A stretch of 64,000 nucleotides of DNA from Hedera helix (taxonomy: Eukaryota; Streptophyta; Magnoliopsida; Apiales; Araliaceae). The notes under the pieces are model-generated. The model made no database searches. It was given only the letters and a program-made list of their open reading frames with translations, and had not been told where the DNA came from. The position numbers and the translations under genes are program-made. The stretch spans positions 9,388,501-9,452,500 of the forward strand of contig OX359286.1 of assembly GCA_947179155.2 (NCBI GenBank), read 5' to 3'. Of the stretch, positions 24,381 to 35,689 are shown in pieces; the first letter of the stretch is position 1; each line of letters starts with the position of its first letter.

Positions 24381-24973
24381 ATGCATGTAGGCACCTCGGT
24401 CACTATTTGGCCAGTCAAATTAATGTTCAAACAGTCCACTTGACACTAAAAATATACTCCGTGTGGCATGGACCATTTTTGGATATCAACAAAGAGTTGC
24501 ACACAACCTCTACGATGAGCTATTACGCAACTTGAATTTAGGAGTGGAAAATTTTCTTAGTGATAAAAGTTACCTTTTATTTTTAAAAATAAGACAAAAT
24601 TGTTACCTAGCATAAGCTTGACCAGCTTGTGGTTGAAGAAAATATATGTTATTGTCACATTTTGACCACATTATTCTAAAAAATAAAGTTAACACAGTAT
24701 TTTTTCACCACTTTGACCAAAATACCTCACTAGCTACGAACAAAGTCATAACCATCCATGTATGCATTCAAAATACTCATTTCATATACCCAATAATTTG
24801 AAATGATCATCACTTCTCTATATACTACATGAAGTAGGAATCAAAAGCTACTGAGTACGCCAAGGAGGTGCTCATAAAATGCTTATATATAGATTACTTA
24901 TATCACGTTTAACAAATTATATCAATCAAAAGTCAAACAGTTATATTAAAAATAAATAAATTCTATAACCTAA
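24381..24973. other. 3' flank of the glycosyltransferase gene
   Basis: AT-rich DNA downstream of the minus-strand gene; no other gene is seen. Confidence 0.4.
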
Positions 24974-26434
24974 TTAAGGATACCTACAAAATGTTGCATT
25001 TTTGATACAAAGAAATAACCTCTCATATGCTAATGCCATCTTACTTGCAGTAAACATGGAGGCTACATAATCCCGGCACGCCCTCCCCCTCTGAGCTAGC
25101 TTTTTCGAGCCCTCGGCCACCACTAACTCCAATGTCTCTGTCAAGGACTCGACATTTGGAGAAAACATGAAACCATACTCACTATCAACAATTATTGTAC
25201 CTTTTATGCTTGGAAACCTAGATGCCATTACAGGCTTTCCACTCATCATCGCCTCCATAAGGGTAAGATCGAGCCCTTGTGGTCTTAAGGTAGGGTTCAC
25301 AAAAATATCAATGGCGTTATAAAAACCACAAAGCTCATAGGGTTTCATAGACCCTAAAGTTATCACTTGATGCCCTAAATCTTTGTATCGGTTTTGCCAA
25401 GGTCCGGACCCTGCCACCACTAGGTAGACATTAGGGTGGTTCTCAATGAGCCTTGAAAATGCTTCATGAAGAAGGGGGTGGCCTTTGTCCTTAACTAATC
25501 TTCCGGCAACACCTAGGACTAAGCTTGCATTTTTAGGGATTCCTATTTTGGACTTGAATTTAAGTCCTAATTCGGAATCTTGTTTATATGCATCATCATC
25601 GACTCCGTTTACTATTACATGAACCCTTTTAGTAGGGATTTGGTACACATCTCTTAGCATTTCACCACAACTATCACTTATGGCAACATGGTGAGCATAG
25701 TTTTTGAAAAACCTAATTTCGTTTAAGACTTTAGGAATCACCCCGTGTATAGTGTTGTTGAAAATAGGAGACATTTGCTCATTCGGGCTTCGTGCTAAAT
25801 CTTGGTAAATATTTGAGTTGACGCTTTCTAGGGCTATGCCATGCCATGAAACTGCAAGGTTGGGGACATCACGAGCTAACCAATGAGGTAGCGCCACGCT
25901 CTCTGAATGAACCACGTCGAAGGGTTGGCGTTGATTCTCTTCTTCGTATTGCTCCCATGCTTTGTTGTATCGCCATTTCCCCGGTAGGCCCTCGTGGTAA
26001 TGGATGATAGGGGACAAATTAGTCATTGGGTTTTCGTGAGACAAGGTGGACCCTGGGTCTTCTAGAGGTGGAGAAGTGAAGACATGAACTTGATGACCCC
26101 GATGAGCTAGGGCTGTATGGAGTGTTTGGGCATGACGCTCCATGCCGCCTGGGGCAGCACTAATAGGCCATTTTCTAGAGAAAACGGCTATTTTTAGTGA
26201 AACGGGTGGGGGCTTGTTTTTGTTGAATTTTAGACGATTCCATGAAAATTCAGCGATGCGGAGATCGCCGGAGAATGTCTTGATGTGGGTGGAGAAGGTG
26301 GTGCAAATGGAGGTGGTAGGGGTGTGGAGGAGTAGGAGAGCTGGGATTGTGAAGAGAACAACAATGAAAAGAGTTGTGGAAAGGCTGGATTGAAGAGAGA
26401 TAATGGGTTTTTTGGACTTGTTGTTTAAGGCCAT
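24974..26434 (-). CDS. GT-B fold glycosyltransferase (GT4-like), type II membrane protein
   Basis: This is an intact, intron-free 486-residue frame. Residues 16-38 are a strongly hydrophobic segment after a short, lysine-containing N-terminus, which predicts a type II Golgi or ER anchor. Residues 80-122 hold the N-terminal Rossmann start (KIAVFSRKWP) with the PGGMERHAQTL donor/acceptor loop typical of GT4 enzymes. The C-terminal half carries GVAGRLVKDKGHPLL (308-322), LVVAGSGPW (338-346) and the E-x7-E region PQGLDLTLMEAMMSGKPV (385-402). The first Glu of E-x7-E is Gln386, which I recall as shared by plant relatives such as At1g19710 and At1g52420; Glu394 is kept. The reaction is presumably transfer of a sugar from a nucleotide-sugar donor with retention of configuration; donor and acceptor are unknown. 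The start at 26434 gives the anchor directly, and a CT/AC-rich untranslated leader precedes it on the minus strand. Confidence 0.93.
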   Translation of the reverse strand: MALNNKSKKPIISLQSSLSTTLFIVVLFTIPALLLLHTPTTSICTTFSTHIKTFSGDLRIAEFSWNRLKFNKNKPPPVSLKIAVFSRKWPISAAPGGMERHAQTLHTALAHRGHQVHVFTSPPLEDPGSTLSHENPMTNLSPIIHYHEGLPGKWRYNKAWEQYEEENQRQPFDVVHSESVALPHWLARDVPNLAVSWHGIALESVNSNIYQDLARSPNEQMSPIFNNTIHGVIPKVLNEIRFFKNYAHHVAISDSCGEMLRDVYQIPTKRVHVIVNGVDDDAYKQDSELGLKFKSKIGIPKNASLVLGVAGRLVKDKGHPLLHEAFSRLIENHPNVYLVVAGSGPWQNRYKDLGHQVITLGSMKPYELCGFYNAIDIFVNPTLRPQGLDLTLMEAMMSGKPVMASRFPSIKGTIIVDSEYGFMFSPNVESLTETLELVVAEGSKKLAQRGRACRDYVASMFTASKMALAYERLFLCIKNATFCRYP

Positions 26435-27592
26435 ATTGTGAGGTTGGAATATGTGTGTGATGTTGGTGTTCTTTTAAGTTTATGATGATTGAGAAGATAA
26501 GGAAAGTGGGTGGCTTTGTTTGGGAGTTAGGCACGCACTTAAGCAAGTGCCTTTGCGTTGGAGTTTTGGGTTGAGTGCGTTTCTCACGCCTCTTTTGAGA
26601 AAAAAAAAATGCATTCTTTTAAATCACGTTTTGTGGCTGGCTAGTGGGAAATGCCAGGATAGGTTTTACATTATTTCAAGTAAAACTTGAGTCATAACTT
26701 GAAACTAAACCCACCAAAGATATCAGAAAAGTTTATAGATTATTAATTCCGATAATTATATAACAAATAATCAATGGAAAAAAGAATTAAATGGAAGAAG
26801 CTAACAATAAATTTTAGAAATCATAAAAGCTATCCTTTTTATTTTAATAAACTTTGATAATTGTTAAACCAAGTTACTAAAACTCAAATTCTTTTGAAAA
26901 AATTAATTAATTAAGTTGAATCTTTTTTCTTTCAAAAAATTTCAGAGTACAATAGAGTCCAAAAAGTCAACCATTGTCGCGTCTAATCAAAATTGGCGTA
27001 TGAATGTACATTTGACTAAATGGAGACAATTTAGGCAGCTTTTCTGTAACGTATTTGATCTGAATCCCATTTAAAATTTGACCTTCTTAAAAATGGTCAG
27101 CTATCTGAGCTAACGCACTTGCTGGTGCTTTTTGCTTGGCCTCAAAGCACTATGTGCACCTCTTTGGTTGGTCTTTTTGTAATTAAATAGTGCCATTATA
27201 TTATTATTTTTGTGATTCTCAGAAGTGAAATCACATGAAAAGCGTCGTACAATTGAAGGAAAAAGTTAGTAAAAGTCACATTTTAAATTCTTTTGAATAA
27301 TGAAAGGGAGTATTAATTTATAACATTTATATGCTTAATTGCTTTAACGACTTATTGAGTTATTGGCATATACTTAGAGTCGCACTCACAGTTCATATGC
27401 ATGTCGATTCTAAATTTTAATTTTAATTTATATTTATTTATGTCATTAATCTGCATGTCGATTCCAAATTTTAATTTATATTTATTTATGTCATTAATTT
27501 TATTTTTTAGTTAATTATTATGGAATTTAATTAATTAATTTGAAATTTTAATTAATTTTTTTTATATATATATGTATCCACAACAACTGGTA
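26435..27592 (-). promoter_or_regulatory. Probable 5' leader and promoter region of the glycosyltransferase gene
   Basis: A pyrimidine/AC-rich leader lies just upstream of the start. A near-palindrome (GGCAC-GCA-CTTAAG-CAA-GTGCC, 26528-26549) sits in it. Three TTGAC W-box cores occur within about 120 bp (around 26965, 27010 and 27076), which would fit WRKY control. No clear TATA box was identified, so the start site is unknown. Confidence 0.35.
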
Positions 27593-27600
27593 GCTGAGAG

Positions 27601-28228
27601 TAGGGGTGAAAATCGGTCCGAGTTACTTGGTATCCGATTCGGATTCGACTCGAGAATATGATCCGGGGCTCGGATTCGGTAGGCATTCGAGCCGAATATG
27701 AGCCAAGCTCGTTTATGGGATTATAATACTGAACTCGAATCTGAGCAGCACACTGTTCGCTCGTTTTAGGGTTTGAGTACACTGCCTTCATCTGATCCAT
27801 ACTCGATCCTTACTCAATGAACCCTACTCGTTTAGGGGTTCGATGTATGACATTTGATAAATATAATGATGTTACTAGAAATTATATTATAGTATAATTA
27901 ATATTATAAATTTATCATTGTAATTTTTGTAACTTGTATTTTTATATATAAATAAATTTGAAGTTTTTCTAAGTTTTCATTTTTATGTCTCATTTTGGTG
28001 TGATCCATCTCAGATTCGAGCTCGAATAGAGGCTCGCGAATTACTCGTTGTGAAAACGAGTCGAGTAACTTCAAGCCGAGTAGTATCGAATAATTCATCG
28101 AGTCGAACTTGAGCAGCCTTAGAAATTATCATTTCGAATTCGAATCGAACCTGAACACAAATTTTCTGATCCGAGTCGAGCTTGAGCATCAGAGTGTTCG
28201 GATCGACTCGGGATCATTTTCACCCCTA
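27601..28228. mobile_element. hAT-type MITE (628 bp) with perfect 8-bp TSD
   Basis: The termini TAGGGGTGAAAAT and ATTTTCACCCCTA are perfect 13-bp inverted repeats. GCTGAGAG flanks both ends (27593-27600 and 28229-28236), the hAT target-duplication length. Subterminal regions are dense in CGAGTCGA/TCGGATTCG words. It has no coding capacity. Confidence 0.93.
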
Positions 28229-28282
28229 GCTGAGAGTACTGTTGTAACAACCAAATGTAGGGGTCAAATTAATTTTGAAACT

Positions 28283-28358
28283 GTCTGTCGCTAGAAGCTC
28301 TAACAACAGGCCAAAAAAAAAAAAATTGGCCCTGCCGCTAAAGTTTCTAGCGATAGAC
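28283..28358. repeat. Inverted repeat with poly-A loop
   Basis: A roughly 30-bp arm (GTCTGTCGCTAGAAGC..., 28283-28312) is inverted at 28328-28358 (...GTTTCTAGCGATAGAC) around an A13 loop. Its GTCGCTAGAA style resembles terminal sequence of larger DNA transposons, but no partner end was found. Confidence 0.7.
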
Positions 28359-28450
28359 AAAAATAAAGTCAATTTGGCACTTGCATTTGGTTGCTATAAT
28401 AGTACTCCCAGCAACCCGATTGCTATGGATGACTACCTACATATATATAT

Positions 28451-28677
28451 GGGGATTGACAATGTTGTAAAAGTATATCTATTCTTACAACAGATCTCGG
28501 CCGTTTAGGCTGAGATCTGACGATTTATATGGCTCTTGTCCGAAGTATAGTATTTTTTGCTTGTAGAGGATACCTTAAAATTTTGTGAACAAAATGCTTA
28601 ATCTTATCCAATTGTTGTAAGGATAGATCTGTTATAAGAATAAATTTACTTTAACAACGTTGTCAATAGATCAGTCC

Positions 28678-28679
<2 letters not shown>
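28451..28679. mobile_element. Inverted-repeat MITE inside a TA microsatellite
   Basis: GGGGATTGACAATGTTGTAA at the left is inverted at the right (AACAACGTTGTCAATAGATCAGTCCCC). The inverted match extends about 50 bp inward to AACAGATCT/AGATCTGTT. The element is bordered by ATATATAT on the left (28441-28450) and a longer (TA)n on the right (28681-28711). The layout resembles Micron-type MITEs, which target TA microsatellites. Confidence 0.75.
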
Positions 28680-28714
<35 letters not shown>

Positions 28715-28767
28715 AAACAAATTGGAAAATCTACTAATAGAGATTAATTACAAGATCAAACACTAAC

Positions 28768-28963
28768 ATGTGTACAACGTGTGCACTTCACAACCCTAAT
28801 TCTAGAAAGGGTACAATTGTATTTATACAAGATACAACATATCTCTTTGACCATATTCATTCCTTGACCACCATGATGGACCTCCTAACCGTTAATGATG
28901 AGATACTATATAAAGTTTTCGCCACCACGTTAGATGGATCTACTACAAAGTTGTATAATCACC
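28768..28963 (+). pseudogene. Older Ty3/gypsy gag, 5' fragment
   Basis: The frame encodes a capsid-like gag segment with the family phrase VNDEILYKVFATTLDGST. The next residues expected in this family (a LP-x-N-S-I-DSF block) are not here but on the other side of the 28964-35684 element, in the continuing frame. It is interrupted by the start of that element's LTR. No start codon or LTR of this older copy was identified. Confidence 0.75.
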
Positions 28964-30117
28964 TGTAATGTTCCGAACTTCTGAGAGTCTTGTAGTCTAA
29001 CTTTATATAAATATTAAAGATTGTATTATGTTTTAAGAATGTGTTATATAATTTTTCTATATGTACGATTCTGTGTTATGGATTAAGTATCCAACCTTAA
29101 ACACTTGAAAAAAATCTTAAAAAGTCATTTTAAGGTCAAAACTTAGTTAGGGTTAAAACCTAGAAATCAGCTATGCTCGTGAAATCCTTCTTACATCTTT
29201 TTGAGACTTTTTGTATTTCATAAAATAGTGTTTATATGAGTCATAGAACCTAAGGAGCCAATCAATTTTTTTTTCGAGAAAAAGATGAAAAACACGATTC
29301 ACGAGAAACGCTTTTTGTCTTTTTGACAGTTTTATTCGTCGTTTTGACTTTTTGCATTTCACGACATAGTAATTATACGTGATTTAGAGACCAATGAACC
29401 AATAATATTTTTTCTGTGAATAAGACGAAAAACACTATTCATTCATATACAGTTATCCGAATTTTAAAAATTCACATTCTTGAATAGCTTTTTTATTGAC
29501 AGTGGATGCATTTTGACCAATAAATTTTTTACTCAAAATAATTTTTGGAGATTATTATTCAATAATACGGGACGGATACGGAGCGAATACGGAAAGAATA
29601 CGAAAAATAATACAAGTATAATGTAATGTATAATACGAGAATTATACGAGATTAATACAAGATTAATACGAGGTATAATACAAATAGAATATTAATATTA
29701 TACGATGTATTATATGCAGAAAATATGTATAAATACTAATGTATTATACTATTTAACTAATTAGTTGAAATCAAACTAGTTTGTAACTGGGAATCCAAGT
29801 GAAATATTTTAGACCAATCACATTCAAGTATGATTAATTATTGACCAATTAGAGTCAAGTTAGACAAAACCAAATTGGAGTAACCTAACTAGGAAAACTA
29901 ACACGATTATAGAAACCAGAAATCAAAATGGACCAATCAGAACCAAGAAAACCCAACTGGTAATCCATGTGACCTTAATTCGACCAATCATAGAAAATGT
30001 GATATCATGATGATGTCGCTTGGTGGGAGATATTTTGAGGGACTAAAGTGCAATTAATTAGGCACTAAAGTGTAATAAGCCAAACCCTTAATGTGAAATT
30101 ATTAAAACTTCAAAAGT

Positions 30118-30127
30118 CTATAAATAG
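30118..30127 (+). promoter_or_regulatory. LTR TATA box
   Basis: CTATAAATAG lies in the 5' LTR, followed about 30 bp on by TTCATTTTCTCTTAC, a plausible transcription start region. The corresponding segment is deleted from the 3' LTR. Confidence 0.65.
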
Positions 30128-30330
30128 CTAGCTCTATAATTCATTTTCTCTTACTAATTCAAGAGCACTTTCAAAGCAAACACTCTAAACATATATTTTG
30201 AGAGCTATAGTGAGCGAAAAATACTTTTCGAGTAACGAAGTTCTGATGAATTGAAAGAAAAGCAAGTAAACTACAAGAGTTATACTCTCGTAGTTATTTT
30301 TATTTACTTTCATCTATTAGTTAGTAAATA

Positions 30331-30690
30331 TATACTTTTACAAGCATATATAATACTCAAATTATTTTAAATATATAGTATAAAAGTTACTTTTAGAAGC
30401 AGTTATAATGCCCGTTTTATTTCAAGTATAAAGTAGAAAATATTCGTTTTACAAGCAGTTATTCCGTCCAATTTTTTTAAAGTATTTATTTAAATATTCA
30501 TTTTATAAGCAATTCTAATGCTGAAATTTTCTTAAAGTATTTGTTCGAATACTCTTTTAATAAGCAGTTATAATACTCATTTTTTAAAAATATTTAGTAA
30601 AATATTCATTTTACTAGCAGTTATACTGTCCAAATTATTTTATAAATAATTAAAGAATTCTTATATATAAGCGGTTATAATGTCCAAATT
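30331..30690 (+). repeat. Seven-unit degenerate ~54-bp repeat in LTR leader
   Basis: The phrase ATTCATTTTACAAGCAGTTA, followed by TAATGTCCAAATT, recurs seven times with substitutions (starts near 30331, 30388, 30442, 30495, 30551, 30603, 30656). Confidence 0.8.
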
Positions 30691-32239
30691 AAAACTTAAA
30701 AAATTTATTCTTGTAAGTTTAACTAGTTTATATAAAATTATAATTGTGTAGGATTTATAACGAACGTTAGTCCTTAATAATTATTTATAAAAGACATAGG
30801 AGACAAGTCTTCTACCTTAAACTTTTAATTTGAAGTTCTTTTATGCTATTTGTGCACTTGGTGCAATAATATGTTTATTGTTTAAAGTCTCATTTAATAT
30901 TTCTTTGAAATAATGAAATTATTATTGAACGGAGTTAAGCTATTCGTATTGGCTTAAACTCAAACATTGAATTATTCCTTATGAAATAAATTAGTGCTGA
31001 ATTATTATAATTCTTTGTTAATGGAAGTTATTGCGTCAAACCAAATTATTTTGGTGCGATATATGTGTGTTAATAACTGACATGAACAACTTTATTTTAC
31101 ATTGAGGAATGGGAGCGTCAGATACACCGACATTGCACTATATTTGTTGGAGCAGTGTTATGCATAACATTAAGATATGAGTAGGATGATCCCCTATAAA
31201 TATCTTTGGAGCAGTTCTAGGTCTATAATGATGGACGAACAAAAAATAGTTTTTGTTTTTTTTTGTGATCACTCAATTTTCTTGGAGTAATAATTGTTAA
31301 TTCTTTTGTTGGAGCTACATTTTATTAAAAATTGAATATAATCTTAAGCTTTCTTTATATGGATACATATTTAGACTTGCTGAGCAATTTGTTCTCATTC
31401 TTGCAAATTAAAATCTTAATTGCAGTTAAGGAAGAAATGCTCGAAGATTCAGAACTAAAGATGAAATCGTAGAGTAGGTTACATTTTGTTTGTATTCATT
31501 TATATGTTTTGTTTGTACTCTTAATGACTTTTGTATTAAGAATAAGTAACTGAAAACTCTGTAAGCAAATTATTAATGATATTATATTATTATCATCATA
31601 TCATGTTATGTCTTTACTTTGATAGAATTTTGAATTGTTAAAACTTAATACAGTATTGATAAAGAACTATACATCTGAATGAGAGTATCGATAATATAGA
31701 TTGATCATATTATGCAAATACTTTGAATTTCGGATAGATAGGAATTATCAATATGAAGAGATATCTATTATTTATGAATCTATGTATCCTAGTGAGAATA
31801 TTTTGCACATGAAATTTCTAGGGAAAGAGGTTGCCTAATTGAGCGCCACATTTCTCATGACGCCCCCTTAGTTACTAGAACAATTCCTTATGCTGATACT
31901 ATAAACTTTGGATATATGAAAGTTATAAATGATAAGGTATCTAAAATCTTAAGGTTAAAATTATGAAAGTTAGTATTAATTCTCTTGTGGTATTTTACAA
32001 GGATTTAGTATAAAATAATAAAAGATCTTTTGGGAGTTCAGATGAGAACTTTGTTTATAAAACTCTTTAGTTGAATGAGGATATTGGCAATATGGACTGA
32101 TCATGTTATGCCAATATTCTGAATTTCAGCTAGATAAGGATTATAAGTTAAGGGAATGCCTATACTTAGAACGATTTCGCATTGATAGTGAGCACCAAAT
32201 TATTTATAACAAGTATAGTGATTTGGGGGCGTCACATGT

Positions 32240-32251
32240 TGGTATCAGAGC
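32240..32251 (+). other. Primer-binding site (tRNA-iMet type)
   Basis: TGGTATCAGAGC begins three bases after the LTR end. This is the standard plant primer site complementary to the 3' end of initiator methionine tRNA and sets the plus orientation of the element. Confidence 0.92.
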
Positions 32252-32433
32252 TGTAGGTTATAACTCTAAGATAACGAGTACCTTAGGTTATAATCTTAGG
32301 GAAGTATGAATAAATGGACTTGTGAAAAGTCCCTAGGTAATTAAAAGATATAAATATTAATAAATCTTAAAAATCTTAAACATAAAATATTATGTGAAAC
32401 AAATATACTAAATGAAAAATAATTTTTTTTAGA

Positions 32434-33062
32434 ATGCCAACAAGATAAAAAATGAGGGACGCCAATGATATTTTAAAGAATGAACCCATGGTGGATCTAG
32501 AAAGCGATCAAGAAGAATACTCCGAGATGGAACTCAACAAAGAAGTGGAAATAGTAGCAGTTGTGGGCAACCAAGCATCAGCTGAAGTGTAAGCTACCAG
32601 GATAGCTCTCTTAGAAGGAATACGGCAGATGGAGAGATGGTTAAACAACCAGTTGGAGACTTCATTGAATAAAGTAGAGGAAGCACGCAATAAACTAAAA
32701 GTACAACTAATTGGAAAGATTGAATGAGGCAGTACAACGAATGAAACTTCAAATAAAAAGACGAAGTGGAACGAGAATAATGAGGGAGGAACTAACAAAT
32801 GAGTAGGAACTAGCGGAGAAAATAATAATAATAATAATAAAAAATAGAATCCTGTAAGACATGTGACAAGGGCCACATGGGGGAATGCCTGAAAGGAAAG
32901 AATGTCTGCTTTAATTGTGGATAAGGACATTTTGCAAATAAATGCCCAAATACAAAGAAAGGTGAATGCTTTAAGTGCGGAGCTCAAGATCATCAAGTCA
33001 AGAAAGTGCTCGAAGAAGGAAGAGCAAGAAACATGAGCAATCAATTAGTAGCGAACAAGGGA
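32434..33062 (+). pseudogene. Accessory ORF plus extra CCHC zinc-knuckle segment
   Basis: Between primer site and gag lies a broken frame rich in Glu, Lys and Leu heptads (for example LLEGIRQMERWLNNQLE), which predicts a coiled coil. A gag-like zinc-knuckle segment in another frame follows (CFNCG near 32910 and CFKCGAQDH near 32975), with a stop inside the first knuckle. The knuckles resemble those of the main gag downstream, so they may be a partial duplication. Several stops and frameshifts make it non-functional. Confidence 0.6.
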
Positions 33063-33311
33063 GCGTATGAACCAGCTAGGGGAATCTAGCTATATATTAT
33101 AATAGTTTGTATTTACTTGTATAAGTGTGTATAAATCCCAACTTTTGTATTAGTTAATGGATGTAGTAATGATAAGTGATATTTTATAAATCACTTTAAT
33201 AAAAAATGTAACTCGATGAATATTAATATAAAATATTATTTTTATGAAACATGATGTGAATTATGTGCATAATTATATTTATACGTTATTTTCTTTATGT
33301 AGTAAAACCAA

Positions 33312-34398
33312 ATGGCCTCAGGAAGAAGATCTCAAGGAGGAGGAAATGACGAGGAAGTTTATTGTGCAGCGAATCCTATATAACAATTTGTAGATATGTT
33401 ACTAAGTGCTCTAGAAAATCGACCAATAAATAATGTACCCTAAACACACCTAATAACCTTCAAAGACTTTAAAAATGTGGGACCTCCTGAATTTCAAGGG
33501 ACTACCGAACCAATAGATGTCCATAACTGGATTAATGAAATAGAGAAGGCTTTTGACATAACCAATATTAAGGAAGACCAGAATACAAAATTTTCCACTT
33601 GTATGATGAAGGGCGAAGCAAAATTTTGGTGGGGAGCCAATAAAACTAGGGTAGGGGAGGGCATAATTACTTGGGACAGGTTCAAGAAATATTTTTTAAG
33701 AACTTTTTCCTAAGAAGTATGCAAAATCGGATGGAAGTTCGATTTTTAAAATTAACATAAGGGGACATGACTGTTCCCCAATACGCGTCTAAATTCAACG
33801 AACTAGCATGGTTTGCTCTGCATCAAGTTGATTTAGAGGAAAGGAAGACAAGGAGGTTTAAAGAGGGTTTGAAACCCTAGTTGAGTAACAAGGTGACTTT
33901 ACTGCAGTTGGAGACATTTAAACAGGTCTTTAAGAAAGGTATCACAATAGAGGGAGGGATTGAAGCATTAGCTACTTATAATAAAAATAAAAATAAGACA
34001 CAAGATATAAAACATAAGGGAGAAGTAATAATAAAAGAAAACATAATAAAAATAATAGCAATAATACTAATGAAGGAGAAGATAAAAAGAAATCAGAAGT
34101 GTGTAAGAGCTGTGGTAAGAATCATTGGGGGACATGTTTAAAGGGGAAGAATGTATGCTTTAATTGCAGACATGAGGGACATTATTCTAACAATTGTCCA
34201 AATCCTAGAAGAAATGGTTGTTTTTGTTGTGGAGCTATAGATCATCAGGCCAAGAATTTCCCAAGGAAAGGAGTAGAAGGAAGTAACAAGGCGAGTGATA
34301 ATGCCACGTTACCTATAGCCGACCAAGTTCAGTTCATAGGACATGAGCAAGTGAACGATGCAAACAATGGAAGGACAAACTATGAGCCAACAATTTAA
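33312..34398 (+). pseudogene. Ty3/gypsy gag (capsid and nucleocapsid), decayed
   Basis: From ATG 33312 the frame gives the gag capsid region: FKDFKNVGPPEFQGT, then ITWDRFKKYFLRTF, the MQNRMEV.FLKL segment and FNELAWFALHQVDLEE. It continues in shifted frames to three Cys-rich motifs (CKSCGKNHWGTC, CFNCRHEGHYSNNC and CFCCGAIDHQAKN). At least two frameshifts (near 33713 and 34090) and several stops break it. Gag would form the virus-like particle and bind element RNA. No protease, RT, RNase H or integrase follows before the polypurine tract, so the element depended on another copy for mobility. Confidence 0.85.
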
Positions 34399-34478
34399 TG
34401 GAAGCTGAGAAGATAAAAGAAGATTACCTATAGTTATTTTCTTGATTTTGTACTGTAATTTTGAGGACAAAATTCTTT

Positions 34479-34492
34479 TAAGGAGAGGTGAA
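34479..34492 (+). other. Polypurine tract
   Basis: A purine-rich run (AAGGAGAGGTGAA) ends exactly where the 3' LTR begins. It marks the plus-strand DNA primer site of the element. Confidence 0.8.
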
Positions 34493-35684
34493 TGTAACGT
34501 TCCAAACTTCTAAGAGTCTTATAGTCCAACTTTATATTAATATTAAAGATTTTATTATGCTTTAAGAATATGTTATGTGATTTTTCTATGTGTATGATTT
34601 TGTGTTCTGGTTTAAGTATCCAACCTTAAACGCTTGATAAAATCTTAAAAAGTCATTTTAAGGTCAAAACCTAGTTAGCGTTAAAACCTAGAAATCAGTT
34701 ATGTCTGTAAAATCCGTCTTTACATCTTTTTGGGACTTTTTCATTTCACAAAATAGTGTTTGTATGAGTCATAGAACCCAGGGAGGAAATAATTTTTTTT
34801 TGAGAAAAAGACGAAAAATACGATTCACGAGAAAACGCTTTTCGTCTTTTTGACAGTTTTATTCGTCGTTTTGACTTTTTGCCTTTCACGACATAGTAAT
34901 TATACGTGTTTTAGAGACCAATGAACCAATAATATTTTCCCCATGAATAAGATGAAAACACCATTCATTTAGATACAGTTATTCAAATTTTGAAAATTCA
35001 CATTCTTGAATAGAGTTTTTATTGACAGTAAACGCATTTTGATTAATAGAATTTTTACTCAAAATAATTTTTGGAGATTATTATTCAAGAATACGGGATG
35101 AATAATACATCTGAATGAGGGTATCAGTGATATAGATTGATCATGTTATGTCAATACTCTGAATTTTGGATAGATAGGAATTATCAATATGAAGAGATAT
35201 CTATTATTTATGAATCTATGTATCCAAGTGAGAGTATTTTTCACATTGAATTTCTAGGGAAAGAGGTTGCCTAAATTGGGCGATGCATTTCTCGGAAAGC
35301 CCCCTTAGTTACTAGAATAATTCCTTGTGCTGATACTGTGAACTTTGGATAAATGGAAGTTATAAATGATAAGATATCTAAAATCTTAAGGTTAAAATTA
35401 TGAAAGTTAGTACTAATTCTCTTGTGGTATTTTACAAGGATTTAGTATAAAATAATGAAAGATCATTTGGGAGTTAAGATGAGAATTTTGTTTATAAAAC
35501 TGTTTAGTTGAATAAGGATATTGGTAAATACGGACTGATCATGTTATGCCAATATTCTGAATTTCAGCTAGATAATGGTTATAAGTTAAGGGAAACATCT
35601 ATACTTAGAATGATCTAGGATTGATAGTGAGCACTAAATCATCTATAACAAGTATAGTGATTGGGGGGGGGGGGGGGGGTCATA
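34493..35684 (+). mobile_element. 3' LTR (1192 bp), internally deleted
   Basis: It matches the 5' LTR at both ends but lacks the stretch equivalent to about 29573-31668 (roughly 2.1 kb), including the TATA box and the seven-unit repeat. The junction is near 35099-35105. The last bases are GTCATA instead of GTCACA, and a run of 17 G (35663-35679) replaces the GGGGGC of the 5' LTR. Confidence 0.9.
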
Positions 35685-35689
35685 TCAGC

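Larger units (their letters stand above)
28964..32236 (+). mobile_element. 5' LTR (3273 bp) of a non-autonomous Ty3/gypsy element
   Basis: It starts TGTAATGTTCCG and ends GGGGGCGTCACA; the sequence restarts at 34493 in the 3' LTR. Left flank TCACC (28959-28963) pairs with TCAGC (35685-35689) as a 5-bp target duplication with one mismatch. A core promoter CTATAAATAG lies at 30118-30127, so U3 is about 1.15 kb. A seven-unit repeat of about 54 bp lies downstream at 30331-30690. The LTR ends just before a primer-binding site. Confidence 0.9.

Noticed and set aside
27296..27312. GAAAGGGAGTATTA, like a Stowaway right end
   Set aside because: No matching inverted left end was found within 600 bp.
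32508..33044. 178-codon open frame on the minus strand
   Set aside because: It is antisense to the plus-strand coiled-coil and zinc-knuckle remnant; the hydrophobic translation is the usual shadow of Lys/Glu-rich coding, with no domain.
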